The notes beneath the pieces are model-generated. The model did not search any database. It was not told the origin of the DNA and saw only the letters and a program-made list of their open reading frames with translations. A program made the translations under genes and the position numbers. Shown here one piece after another: positions 1 to 8,107 of a stretch of 39,510 nucleotides of DNA (position 1 is its first letter; each line of letters opens with the position of its first letter). Location: contig JANOEH010000143.1 of the NCBI GenBank assembly GCA_031413115.1, positions 1-39,510 on the forward strand, read 5' to 3'. The stretch is from JANPEF01 sp031413115. GTDB lineage: Bacteria; Eisenbacteria; RBG-16-71-46; DASYSL01.

Positions 1-415
1 GGGCGCGCACCTTGGCCTTGGCCAGGTGCACTCCGGTCGCCACCGTTCCACCAACCACCAGACCCAGCAGCGTGGCGTGAAACGGCGAGAGCTGCACGAA
101 CATCGCCGCCGCCACGATGGTGCCGACCGCAGGCTTGACGATGGTCTGAACGGTGTCGAGGGCGTTGTCGACCAGCGGGATCTTGTCGGCCAGCGTCTCG
201 GCCACGACGGCGACGGCGAACGTGATCAGTGCCATGTCGGTGGCGAGCCAGTGGTAGCCCTCCCCGATCTCGAAGCGGCCCACGCGCGCGGCGATGCCGA
301 GGACGAGCAGCGGCAGGAAAGCGCGCATACCCGCGGTGGCGGCCAGCGCGATGCCGGCGGCCGCATACGTGATCATCACCCAGGTGTTCGAGAAGTCGAC
401 TTGCGACGGGTCCAA
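1..415 (-). CDS. DUF4126-family membrane protein (3' end outside window)
   Basis: The gene runs leftward off the window; about 138 codons are visible and the stop is missing. The product is hydrophobic, with Ala/Val/Leu-rich segments: an N-terminal helix with AAAGIALAATAG, then MRAFLPLLVLGIAARVG, a helix around ALITFAVAVVAETLADK, and a glycine-rich stretch GLVVGGTVATGVHLAKAK. The pattern 'AG(M/L)RAFLPLL..GIAAR.G' followed by 'ADKIP..D..LD..QT..KP..G' is what I associate with DUF4126 membrane proteins, whose function is unknown. I chose the TTG start at 415 because AGGAGG sits 5 nt upstream; an in-frame ATG at 376 lacks such a site and would cut 13 residues. A GC-rich terminator-like hairpin (449-474) separates it from the next minus-strand gene. 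Confidence 0.75.
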   Translation of the reverse strand, partial: MDPSQVDFSNTWVMITYAAAGIALAATAGMRAFLPLLVLGIAARVGRFEIGEGYHWLATDMALITFAVAVVAETLADKIPLVDNALDTVQTIVKPAVGTIVAAAMFVQLSPFHATLLGLVVGGTVATGVHLAKAKVRA

Positions 416-448
416 CGCACCCTCCTGCTTCCGGGACGAAACGAGAGC

Positions 449-474
449 GGGGGGCCCACTTGAGCGAGCCCCCC
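449..474 (-). terminator. GC-rich hairpin terminator after the Tyr-rich gene pair
   Basis: A perfect 7-bp stem, GGGGGGC (449-455) with GCCCCCC (468-474), and a 12-nt loop lie 28 nt downstream of the stop at 502. Read on the minus strand it is followed by a short T-containing stretch (CTCGTTTCG) rather than a real U-run. It would end transcription of the paralogue pair before the DUF4126 gene. Confidence 0.5.
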
Positions 475-501
475 GGATCATCGCACGAACGCTGGTGCGC
501 G

Positions 502-1812
502 TCAGCGGCCGCCGCGACCGCTCCCACCGCGGCTCGCGCCTGCATCGTCGGCCGCGTCACCGCGTCCGCCCGCAGCGCCGCGGTCCGGCGCCGGGACGCG
601 CTCGTTGCGGGGCTCCTCCGCGCGGGCCGGGGCACGCTCGGCCGGCGGGGGCGGAGGCGTGGCCGCGGGCTCGCGCGCCCTCGGGGGCCCTGCGGCCGCC
701 TGGGCGACGTTCACGTCCAGTTGAGCCTGCCACTCGCGGGCCCAGCGTTCGTTCTCCCTCGCGGCGAACGAGACGTTCTGCTCGCTCTGCCGCCGGGCCC
801 ATGCGGCGCCTTCCACCGCATTCGCCCGGTCCCGGGCGGCGCGCAGCGCGTTGAGGCGGGATCGTTGATCCGCGACTGCGCTCGTCGTGGTCCGCCAGCG
901 ACCGGTTTCACCCGGGGCGCGGAGTGCGAGCCCCTTCGACGGCTCGCCGGCCCGGATCTCGCGCGACGCCGGGATGCCGCGCGTCGCGCGATCAGCCAAC
1001 GTGCGGCCGCTTTCGGATTCGCGGATCGCGGGCGGACCGGCCGGGTTGCGCACGCGCCCGGCGGCGCCGACGGCAAGCCGCTCGCCCGAGACGGCATCCG
1101 GTCGGCCACCCTTCGGCGGAACGATGCCGCCGCCACGGAAGCGCGGGCCGTGATCCCACACCGTGGGACCGTAGCCGGGCTGCACCGTGTAGCCGATCTC
1201 GGTCCAGTACGCCGGGTCGTAATACGTGTGGCAGTAGTAGGACGAGTACTCGTACCAGTTGTACGGGTAGGCGTAGTACTCGTCGTACTCGGGGCGCCAG
1301 CCATACGCGTAGTACGAGGGCCAGTACGAATACGCGAAGCCCGAGGACCAGAACGGATAGTAGTACGGGTCATCGTAGTAGTAGCGCGAGAGCGGCCCGT
1401 AGTAGTAGCCGAACGAGAAGACCAGGGGCGTGCCGTCGTCGCCGGCGCCCTCGCCCTCGCCCGGGCCGTAGTCCTGATCGAGCGACGAGCGGTAGCCGTT
1501 GCCGGTGTCGCCGCCGTCCGCCGGATCGCCGCCCAGGTTGCCGCCGCCCGAGATCCATGCCCTGCCGGCCTCGGGGTCGAGCATCGCGGCGATGACATGC
1601 TCGCTCACGCCGGCGACGCGCAGGTCCATCAGTTGCGAGCTGCTCAACTCGAAGGCGCGACCGTCATCGACGATGAGCTGCACGATCGTCAGCTCGGGGA
1701 TGTCGCGTTCCGTGAGGACGAAGATGTCGTCGTAGTCGACCGCCCAGGCCGCCGAAGCGGCGAGGACGGTTGCGACCACGACCGAAAGTCCCATGCGCAG
1801 GATGGATCTCAC
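502..1812 (-). CDS. secreted tyrosine-rich protein, paralogue A
   Basis: Predicted 436-residue exported protein of unknown function. The GTG start at 1812 is chosen because GGAAAGG lies about 8 nt upstream and the same start context occurs in the upstream paralogue; a longer reading to 2016 would run into that paralogue. An N-terminal signal peptide (VRSILRMGLSVVVATVLAAS...AWA) precedes a conserved block VDYDDIFVLTERDIPELTIVQLIVDDGRAFELS. Next comes a strongly Tyr/Trp-rich segment at about residues 145-220 (runs such as YYYDDPYYYPFW and YYAYPYNWYEYSSYYCHTYY), then a block with RFRGGGIVPPKGGRPD. The C-terminal 190 residues are rich in Ala, Arg, Glu and Pro, look disordered, and differ from paralogue B. 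It lies 58 nt downstream of B and is probably cotranscribed with it. A cell-surface or matrix role is only a guess. Confidence 0.7.
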   Translation of the reverse strand: MRSILRMGLSVVVATVLAASAAWAVDYDDIFVLTERDIPELTIVQLIVDDGRAFELSSSQLMDLRVAGVSEHVIAAMLDPEAGRAWISGGGNLGGDPADGGDTGNGYRSSLDQDYGPGEGEGAGDDGTPLVFSFGYYYGPLSRYYYDDPYYYPFWSSGFAYSYWPSYYAYGWRPEYDEYYAYPYNWYEYSSYYCHTYYDPAYWTEIGYTVQPGYGPTVWDHGPRFRGGGIVPPKGGRPDAVSGERLAVGAAGRVRNPAGPPAIRESESGRTLADRATRGIPASREIRAGEPSKGLALRAPGETGRWRTTTSAVADQRSRLNALRAARDRANAVEGAAWARRQSEQNVSFAARENERWAREWQAQLDVNVAQAAAGPPRAREPAATPPPPPAERAPARAEEPRNERVPAPDRGAAGGRGDAADDAGASRGGSGRGGR

Positions 1813-1870
1813 GTTGTCCGCCTTTCCGTGACCGGGCCCCGTACGGGCGACCTTCCGAGCGAGGGGCGCG

Positions 1871-3304
1871 TCAGCGACCGCGACCGCCGTCGCCACCACC
1901 GTGCCCGCCGTCGCCACCACCATGGACGCTGCCGCCGCCGCCACCGCTCGGGGCGCTGCGTCCACCGCCACCGCCGCCACTGCTGCGGCCGCCGCGGGCG
2001 CTGCTGCGACCGCCACCGCTCAGAGCGCTGCGCGCGGTGCTGCCGCCGGAGTTGCCGCCGGAGTTGCCGCCGCCACGCGCCTGCGGCGTCGCGACCGACG
2101 AGCGTCCGCTCGAACGGCCGGTGGCGTACGGGGTCTGGGACAGGCGTCCACTTTCGCGGCCGCCGCGGAAGACTCGCGCCGGGGAGGACGATTCGCCCCG
2201 TGCGACACGACTGGCCGCCGCACCGCGTCCGCCCCGCACCACGCGGTCCGCGCTCTCGCGCAGGGTGCGCGGCTGGGAGGAGGAGCGTGCGACGCGATCA
2301 CTGCCCGTGCTGCGGCTCGAGCTGCGCGTCGCGCTCGCCCTCGTCTCATCCGACACGTCGCTCGAGGAGCCGCGGATCACGCGATCGCTCGACGAGCGCG
2401 TCGACGGAGTGCGCGCTCCCGGCGCATCGACGCTGCGGCCGCTGCTGCTGCGGCCCTTGGTGCTGCGGCCGCTGCTCGAGCCATCCGCCATGCGCGCCGT
2501 GCGATCGGTCGCGGTGCGGCCGTTCTCGGCCTCGCGAATCGCCGGCGGTCCCGAGGGATTGCGCAGGCGACCGGTGCTGCCGCTGACCAGGCGCGTGCCC
2601 GTGGTCGAACCATCCGGCCGGCCGCCCTTGGGCGGAACGATGCCGCCGCCACGGAAGCGCGGGCCGTTGTCCCACACCGTGCGGCCATAGCCCGGCTGCA
2701 CGGCGTACCCGTTGGACGACCAGTAGCCCGGGTCGTAGTACGAGTGGCAGTAGTAGGACGAGTACCCGTAGTAGTTGTAGGGATACGTGTAGTAGCAGCT
2801 GTAGGACGGACGCCACCAGTACGAGTAGTACGACGGCCAGTAGGAGTACGCGTAGCCTGCGGACCAGAACGGATAGTAGAACGGATCGTTGTAGTAGTAG
2901 TTCGACAGCGGTCCGTAGTAGTAGCCGAACGAGTAGACGAGCGCTGTGCTGCTGGCGCCCGCGCTGTATCCGCTGCTGTACGCCTGGTCGAGCGAAGACT
3001 GGTAGCCGCCGACGGAGGTCGTGCCGCCGACGGTTCCGCCGGCCAGCCAGGCCTTGCCGACCGCGGGATCGAGCATGGCGTCGATCACGACGTTGCTCAC
3101 GCCGGCGGCGCGCAGGTCGGCCAGCTCGTCCTCGCTCAACTCGAATGCGCGGCCGTCATCGACGATGAGCTGCACGATCGTGCGCACGGAGACGTTGCGT
3201 TCGGTGAACTCGAAGATGTCGTCGTAGTCGACGGCCCAGGCCGTGGAGACGGCGAATGCCGTCGCGAGCACGACCGAAAGTCCCATGCGCAGGATGGATC
3301 TCAC
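1871..3304 (-). CDS. secreted tyrosine-rich protein, paralogue B
   Basis: Predicted 477-residue paralogue of the downstream gene with the same architecture. It has a GTG start with GGAAAGG upstream, signal peptide (VRSILRMGLSVVLATAFAVSTAWA), the block VDYDDIFEFTERNVSVRTIVQLIVDDGRAFELSED, a Tyr/Trp-rich centre (NYYYNDPFYYPFW, YYSYWWRPSYSCYYTYPYNYYGYSSYYCHSYYDPGYW) and RFRGGGIVPPKGGRPD. Its C-terminal third is a low-complexity Ser/Arg region with repeated SSSGRS- and SSDR-like words. It ends in a poly-glycine tail with His, Asp and Arg (GGGGGS, HGGGDGGHGGGDGG). Stretches of more than 30 nt around the start codon and around the RFRGGGIVPPKGG block are identical at the DNA level to paralogue A, which implies recent duplication or gene conversion. 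Function unknown. Confidence 0.7.
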   Translation of the reverse strand: MRSILRMGLSVVLATAFAVSTAWAVDYDDIFEFTERNVSVRTIVQLIVDDGRAFELSEDELADLRAAGVSNVVIDAMLDPAVGKAWLAGGTVGGTTSVGGYQSSLDQAYSSGYSAGASSTALVYSFGYYYGPLSNYYYNDPFYYPFWSAGYAYSYWPSYYSYWWRPSYSCYYTYPYNYYGYSSYYCHSYYDPGYWSSNGYAVQPGYGRTVWDNGPRFRGGGIVPPKGGRPDGSTTGTRLVSGSTGRLRNPSGPPAIREAENGRTATDRTARMADGSSSGRSTKGRSSSGRSVDAPGARTPSTRSSSDRVIRGSSSDVSDETRASATRSSSRSTGSDRVARSSSQPRTLRESADRVVRGGRGAAASRVARGESSSPARVFRGGRESGRLSQTPYATGRSSGRSSVATPQARGGGNSGGNSGGSTARSALSGGGRSSARGGRSSGGGGGGRSAPSGGGGGSVHGGGDGGHGGGDGGRGR

Positions 3305-3358
3305 GACAACCGCCTTTCCGGGGCCGGGCCCCGTGTTGGCCGCTTGCCGAAGGCGGCC

Positions 3359-3376
3359 GGCCCGCGATTGCGGGCC
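3359..3376 (-). terminator. hairpin downstream of small secreted protein gene
   Basis: A perfect 7-bp stem GGCCCGC/GCGGGCC with a 4-nt loop lies 38 nt past the stop at 3414, between that gene and paralogue B. There is no U-tract, so it is a weak terminator call, but U-poor GC hairpins follow several genes in this window. Confidence 0.35.
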
Positions 3377-3413
3377 CTTCAACCGTTGTGACAAGTCTAC
3401 TCTCGCCCCGTCC

Positions 3414-3800
3414 CTACGGGCGGCCGATGTTTTCCCAGGTGTTCGAGTCCAGGTTGTAGAGCCAGCACGTCCCACCGCGGGTGACGATGAAGCCGAAGCC
3501 TTCCATGCGCACGACCTCGGAGACCACCACCGGCAATGGCAACACCTTGCGGGTCTCTCCGTCGAGTCGGAACGACTCGTCGATGGTCACCCACTGCCTG
3601 CGCTCGGGACGCCACTGGTACAGCTTGCCGTCGGACTTGAGCACCCCGCCGACGCCGTACGTGGCCACGATCGCCGATCCGGTCGAGGCCGCCTCGGCGG
3701 AACGACCCGCACCGGCGCCGCCCGACAGGGTGAACGCGACGACGAGGGCGAGTCCGGCCAGCGCGAGCCGGGCGATCGGGGCAAAACGGGGACGGATCAT
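3414..3800 (-). CDS. small exported hypothetical protein
   Basis: 128-residue product. The ATG at 3800 is chosen because GGAGG lies 9 nt upstream and the encoded N-terminus is a clean export signal (MIRPRFAPIARLALAGLALVVAFTL); a longer in-frame reading to 3929 has no such features. The mature part has two similar beta-like segments, GGVLKSDGKLYQWRPERRQWVTI near residue 52 and GGTCWLYNLDSNTWENIG at the C-terminus. Both follow a G-x-L/C-Y-x-W-x(4,5)-W pattern reminiscent of kelch or lectin-like blades, though two copies are too few for a propeller. I do not recognise a family. It is upstream of, and in the same direction as, the tyrosine-rich pair, about 110 nt away. Confidence 0.6.
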   Translation of the reverse strand: MIRPRFAPIARLALAGLALVVAFTLSGGAGAGRSAEAASTGSAIVATYGVGGVLKSDGKLYQWRPERRQWVTIDESFRLDGETRKVLPLPVVVSEVVRMEGFGFIVTRGGTCWLYNLDSNTWENIGRP

Positions 3801-4335
3801 GGCGTCGAACCTCCGCTGGAAAGTGTCCGCAGCGGTCGAATGCAAGGGTTGGGCCGGATGGCACGTCTCCCAGGTTGGACGATCGACGGTGGTCGGCCGC
3901 GACGCAGAATTCCGCTGATTTGCCGACAATTCCGGGTAATCTAGCCTCGGGCGCGCGGCGAAGACCCCGAGCGCGCCAGGGGCGCGCTCGAATAGGTGTG
4001 CGATCCCTGCGACACCGGCATGGCGCGGCTACGACGCCGAGAGCGTCCTGGATCACGGCCCAACGGCACATTTCCTTGACATCACCAGGGAGGGGGGTCT
4101 AGCGTTCTTGTCGCAGTGGGCAGGGAGGTCTCCCTGGCACGGAGCTCCCCACCCGACCCTCAAGGTCCCGACGCTGCGCGGGGTCCGAGAGTTGAGGTCG
4201 CAGAGGCGATCGGCGAGCGAGGCGATCCCGAAACGATCTTTGGCCTCAGGGAAGGGGCTGCATGCGGCGCGCGATCGTCCGCCCAGGATGGTTCCTCCCG
4301 CGCGTCGCACCCCCGGTGTTTCATGCCGGTCTCCG
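3801..4335. other. 535-bp gene-free region with palindrome and possible small-RNA locus
   Basis: I find no convincing protein-coding gene here. It holds a perfect 9-bp inverted repeat GAGCGCGCC-AGG-GGCGCGCTC (3969-3989) and a plus-strand promoter-like pair TTGACA (4076-4081), 18 nt, TAGCGT (4100-4105). Downstream follow stem-forming segments: CAGGGA/TCCCTG around loop GGTC (4121-4136), and the arms GACC(C)TCAA (4155-4163) and TTGAGGTC (4192-4199), which could close a long imperfect hairpin. No conserved core of RNase P, tmRNA or SRP RNA was recognised. A structured non-coding RNA starting near 4112 is possible but unproven. Confidence 0.3.
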
Positions 4336-5331
4336 CTACAACCAGCGCCGACTCCGGAAGTACAGGATCATCCCCAGTGCCGTCGCGACCATGAGGCCGA
4401 CCGACGCATAGAAACCGTTGACCGTGTTCGCGCCGGGGAAGTGGACGTTCATCCCGTAGATGCTCGCGATCAGCGTCACCGGCACGATCACGACCGTGAT
4501 CGCGGTGAGCACCTTCATCACCTCGTTGAGCTGGTTCGAGACCTGGCTCACGTAGATGTCGAGGATGGTGGCCAGTTCGTCGCGGAACGAGTCGAGCATC
4601 TCGCTGATGCGCGCCATGCGATCGAACACGTCGCGCAGGTAGGGGCGGATCTCGGGACGGATACCCGGGTACTCGTCGCGCGTCATGGCGAGAATCGTGT
4701 CGCGCTGCGGGCCGACGACGCGGCGGATCGCCGCGGTGCCACGCTTGAGCTGCAGGATCTCGGCGAGCAAGCGGCGGTTCGGGCGCTTGAGCACGCGCTC
4801 CTCGAGCGAATCGAGGTGGGTGTGCACCATCTCGATGATGGGCATGTAGTTGTCCACCATGACATCGAGGATGTAGTACAGCAGGTGGTCGGGCCCGCGC
4901 GACAGGAGATCCCCGCGACGCCCGAGCAGCGCGCGGGCATGCTCGACTCCGCGCGTGTCCTCCTCGTGATAGGTCACCAGGTAATTCTTCCCGATGAGGA
5001 CGTCGAGCTCCTTGAGCACCGGCTCCTGCGCCGGGTCCTCCCAGCGCGCCGAGTGGAGCGCGATGTACAGGTAGTCACGGTAGTCGTCGACCTTCGGGTG
5101 GTTGATGTCGGTGACGCAGTCCTCGACCGCCATCGGGTGGAAGGTCAACGCGGGCGCGAGAGCCACGAAACCGGCCTCCCCCGTGTTCTGCAGGTCGATC
5201 CACAGGCGCGCCTCGGGATCGGCCAGGAGCGTGGAGAGTTCGGCGAGCGGGCGTTCTTCGGCATGGTCGCCACGGGCCACCATGAGCAGCGTGCGTGGCG
5301 TCGCGGGCGGGCGTTCGGTCTCAGGGTGCAT
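4336..5331 (-). CDS. corA: CorA-family magnesium/cobalt transporter
   Basis: 331-residue inner-membrane channel of the CorA family (Mg2+, also Co2+ and Ni2+ uptake). The long N-terminal cytoplasmic part carries typical CorA text, including FHPMAVEDC (about residue 65), KVDDYRDYLYIAL and the helical region with RRVVGPQRDTILAM. Two C-terminal transmembrane helices follow: LTAITVVIVPVTLIASI, then the signature loop YGMN (292-295) and the last helix SVGLMVATALGMILYF. The acidic loop after GMN that is typical of E. coli CorA is replaced by VHFPGANTVNGF. The C-terminus ends in basic RSRRWL, as usual. The ATG at 5331 gives a full-length family member. It is transcribed divergently from the M20 hydrolase, sharing a 123-bp intergenic region. 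No Mg2+ riboswitch-like leader was recognised. Confidence 0.93.
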   Translation of the reverse strand: MHPETERPPATPRTLLMVARGDHAEERPLAELSTLLADPEARLWIDLQNTGEAGFVALAPALTFHPMAVEDCVTDINHPKVDDYRDYLYIALHSARWEDPAQEPVLKELDVLIGKNYLVTYHEEDTRGVEHARALLGRRGDLLSRGPDHLLYYILDVMVDNYMPIIEMVHTHLDSLEERVLKRPNRRLLAEILQLKRGTAAIRRVVGPQRDTILAMTRDEYPGIRPEIRPYLRDVFDRMARISEMLDSFRDELATILDIYVSQVSNQLNEVMKVLTAITVVIVPVTLIASIYGMNVHFPGANTVNGFYASVGLMVATALGMILYFRSRRWL

Positions 5332-5454
5332 GGCCCGCGACCTTACACCGCGCCCGTGCTAGGATGCGCCGGATTTCGACCGGCCGCTCCGACGTCCAGA
5401 CCGCCGCGACACCCCCTCGTCCCCCCGGAACCCATCGACCCGATCGGAGGCCGC

Positions 5455-6666
5455 ATGTCCACCGTGCTCGAACTCGACCCGCGCCTGTCGCCTGACGTCC
5501 GCGCCCTCGCCGACGAGGTCATCGCGCTGCGCCGTGACTTCCACCGCCACCCCGAGCTGCTGTTCGACCTGCCGTACACCAGCGGCAAGGTCGCCGACTA
5601 CCTGAAAGGCCTCGGCCTCGAGGTCCGCACCGGCATCGGCGGCTCCGGCGTGGTCGCGCTCCTCAAGGGCGCCCAGCCCGGCCCGACCGTGCTCTACCGC
5701 GCCGACATGGACGCGCTGCCGCTGCTCGAGGAGACCGGCTATGCGTTTGCATCCGAGACCCGGGGGATGATGCACGCCTGCGGACACGACGGGCACACCG
5801 CGGTCGCGCTGGTCATGGCGCGCATCCTGACCGCGCGCAAGGAACGCCTGGGCGGCACGATCGCGTTCCTGTTCCAGCCGGCCGAGGAGGGCGGCGACGG
5901 CGCCGGCGCGATGATCGCCGATGGCGTGCTCGACTGGGTGAAACCCGACGCCTGCTACGCCATGCACCTCAACAACGACGATCCTGTCGGCGTCATCGGC
6001 GTGCGCGAAGGCGGCGTCTACGCGAGCTCGAACGAGTTCACGATCCGGCTGCACTCGAAGGGCGGGCACGGCGCCGCACCGCACCAGGCGAGCGATCTCG
6101 TCGTCGTCGCCTCGCACATCGTCCTCGCGCTGCAGACCGTGGTCAGCCGCTCGGTCGATCCGCTGGAGCCGGCGGTGATGACGATCGGCCTGCTCCATGC
6201 CGGCACGAAGTCGAACATCCTGCCGACCGAGGCCGCGCTCGACGGCACCGTCCGCACGTACGACCGCGCGCTCGCGCTGTTCATCTCCGAGCGGATCGAG
6301 GCGCTCGCGCGCGGGATCGCGACGGCGCATGGCGCGGGCATCGACTACGAGTTCAGGCCGAACTACCCGCCGACGATCAATGCGGGCCCGCCGACGGCGC
6401 TGGTCCATGACGTGGTAACACGCCTGCTCGGGCCCGCCGGCGTCTCGGCCTACCGCTGCATGGGCTCCGAGGACATGTCGCGCTTTCTCGAGAGGATTCC
6501 CGGCTGCTACTACATGGTGGGCACCGCGAACGCCGAGGGCGTCGAGACGTTCGCCCACCACTCGGGGAGCTTCAATCCCGACGAGCGAGCGCTCTCGCTC
6601 GGCGTCGAAGTCGGCGTGCGCGTGCTCGAGGCAGCGCTGGCCCGGCCGGATGGCGGAGCGAAGTGA
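5455..6666 (+). CDS. M20-family amidohydrolase (hippurate/IAA-amino-acid hydrolase type)
   Basis: 403-residue zinc amidohydrolase expected to cleave N-acyl amino acids or related amides in the cytoplasm. The start ATG 5455 follows GGAGG by 4 nt. Family motifs are in order: RRDFHRHPEL (26-35), YRADMDALPLLEETG (81-95), MMHACGHDGHTA (105-116) with the metal-binding Cys109 and His111, FQPAEEGGDGAGAMI (140-153) with the catalytic and metal Glu pair, YAMHLNN, then the lid-domain KGGHGAAPHQ. The C-terminal FAHHSGSFNPDERAL carries the last histidine ligand. The Cys in HACGHDGH is characteristic of the M20D subgroup. The exact substrate cannot be read from sequence. Its stop overlaps the start of the Memo-like gene (GTGA), so the two are translationally coupled. 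Confidence 0.9.
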   Translation: MSTVLELDPRLSPDVRALADEVIALRRDFHRHPELLFDLPYTSGKVADYLKGLGLEVRTGIGGSGVVALLKGAQPGPTVLYRADMDALPLLEETGYAFASETRGMMHACGHDGHTAVALVMARILTARKERLGGTIAFLFQPAEEGGDGAGAMIADGVLDWVKPDACYAMHLNNDDPVGVIGVREGGVYASSNEFTIRLHSKGGHGAAPHQASDLVVVASHIVLALQTVVSRSVDPLEPAVMTIGLLHAGTKSNILPTEAALDGTVRTYDRALALFISERIEALARGIATAHGAGIDYEFRPNYPPTINAGPPTALVHDVVTRLLGPAGVSAYRCMGSEDMSRFLERIPGCYYMVGTANAEGVETFAHHSGSFNPDERALSLGVEVGVRVLEAALARPDGGAK

Positions 6667-8048
6667 GCGACGACAGCGGCGGTTCGCGGATCATCCTGCC
6701 CGGAGGCGTGAAGCCGGGCACGCTGCTGGGCCCCGACGGCCGGCCGATCGTGACGCGCCGCGACGAGGAGCCCGACGACGGCACGCCGAAGCTGCCGACC
6801 CATCCTCGCCTGCGCGCCATCGAAGTGCAGGAGGTCCGCGAGGGAGACCGCACGGTCGTCGTGCTCACCGACCCGTCGGGCGTGGCGCCGCGCGCGTTGG
6901 CGATCTCGCCGGAGGCGGTGCCGATTCTCTCCCTGTTCGACGGCTCGGTGGCGCTCGAGGACCTGATTGCGCTCGTCGACCAGCAGACGGGCGATCCCCG
7001 CGCCGGCGACCAGGTGCGCAAGCTCGTCGAGACGCTCGACACGCAGCTCCTGCTCGAGTCGCCGCGCTACTTCGCGGCGCGCGATGCGCTGTACGCCGAG
7101 TATCGCGCGCTGCCGGTGCGCCCGGCCGTGCTTGCCGGACTGTCGTACCCCGAGGACCCGGTCGAGCTGGGCGGCTTCCTGTCGCAACACGAGAAGGTCG
7201 CCGCCGAACGCGCCCTTGCCGAAGGCGTGACCATTCGCGCGTCCGGCGACACCGCCGCGCCGCGCGCCCTGGCCGCTCCACACATCGACCTGCAACGCGG
7301 CGGCCCGATGTTCGCCCGCGCGTGGAGCGCGTTCGCCGGACTGGATCCCGACCTGCTGCCCGACGTCGTGTTCGTCTTCGGCGTGGGTCACATGATGCTC
7401 GAGGAGCCGTTCGCGATCACCGCCAAGCCGTTCGCCACTCCGCTGGGCACGGTCGAGGTGGCCACGGACTCGGTGGAGCGCATCGTCGCCGCGACGAGCC
7501 CGGCCATTCTCGCCGAGGAAGTCGCGCACCGCGACGAGCACTCGATCGAGTTCCAGGCGCTGGCGCTGCGCCGCCACCTGCCCGCGCGTACGCCGAAGAT
7601 CGTGCCGATCCTGTGCTCGGGCTTCCATGCGCTGGTGCGCTTCGAGCGTCGACCCGGCGACGAGCCGCACATCGCCGATGTGCTGGCCGCGATCGACGCC
7701 GAGTCCGCGCGCCTGGCGGCGGCGGGGCAGCGCGTGGCGTTCGTCGCGGGCGTGGACCTGTCGCACATGGGGGCGCGCTTCGGCGACGCGATCGATCTCG
7801 ACGCCGAGACGCTGGGCGGGATCGAGCAGACGGATCGCGCCGCGATCGCGGCCGCACTCACCGGCGACGCCGAGGCGTGGTTCGACGCCATCGCCGCCCA
7901 CGGCGACTCGACGCGCATCTGCGGGTTCGCGGCGATGTACGCGATGCTCCGCGTGGCGCGACCGGGCGCCGGGCGCCTGCTCGGCTACGAGCAGTCCGTC
8001 GAGCCCGGCGGCTCGGTCGTCACCTACGCGTCGCTGGTGTGGCCGTAG
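6663..8048 (+). CDS. Memo-family protein (AmmeMemoRadiSam system protein B) with N-terminal extension
   Basis: 461-residue protein with a GTG start inside the stop of the M20 gene (4-nt overlap). The C-terminal 260 residues match the MEMO1 family: PHIDLQRGGPMFARAW (206-221) with the first metal His, GVGHMM (241-246) with the second, HRDEHSIEFQAL (289-300), VDLSHMGARFGD (364-375), and ICGFAAMYAML (419-429) with the metal Cys420. Human MEMO1 is a copper/iron-binding protein; bacterial members are often encoded with AMMECR1-like and radical SAM proteins, neither of which is next door here. Residues 65-135 resemble a PqqD-like winged helix (ALAISPEAVPILSLFDGS, then a leucine-rich helix pair), an inference from pattern only. 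Residues 1-50 are Gly/Pro/Asp-rich and probably flexible. Biochemical role unknown. Confidence 0.85.
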   Translation: MSDDSGGSRIILPGGVKPGTLLGPDGRPIVTRRDEEPDDGTPKLPTHPRLRAIEVQEVREGDRTVVVLTDPSGVAPRALAISPEAVPILSLFDGSVALEDLIALVDQQTGDPRAGDQVRKLVETLDTQLLLESPRYFAARDALYAEYRALPVRPAVLAGLSYPEDPVELGGFLSQHEKVAAERALAEGVTIRASGDTAAPRALAAPHIDLQRGGPMFARAWSAFAGLDPDLLPDVVFVFGVGHMMLEEPFAITAKPFATPLGTVEVATDSVERIVAATSPAILAEEVAHRDEHSIEFQALALRRHLPARTPKIVPILCSGFHALVRFERRPGDEPHIADVLAAIDAESARLAAAGQRVAFVAGVDLSHMGARFGDAIDLDAETLGGIEQTDRAAIAAALTGDAEAWFDAIAAHGDSTRICGFAAMYAMLRVARPGAGRLLGYEQSVEPGGSVVTYASLVWP

Positions 8049-8073
8049 CGCGAACCCACGTGCAAGCGTCCTG

Positions 8074-8107
8074 GAGTTGGCGGATCTCCTGAGTTGGCGG
8101 ATCTCCT
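8074..8107. repeat. 17-bp perfect tandem duplication
   Basis: GAGTTGGCGGATCTCCT occurs twice back to back (8074-8090 and 8091-8107), just after the Memo-like stop and running into the -35 element of the promoter for the dockerin-like gene. Confidence 0.95.

Noticed and set aside
3420..3460. tRNA T-loop-like string (GTGTTCGAGTCC)
   Set aside because: It is inside the small secreted protein gene, and no acceptor or anticodon stem can be formed around it.
4108..5454. N-terminal extension of the M20 hydrolase across corA
   Set aside because: It is antisense to corA; the M20 family N-terminus and ribosome-binding site fit the ATG at 5455.
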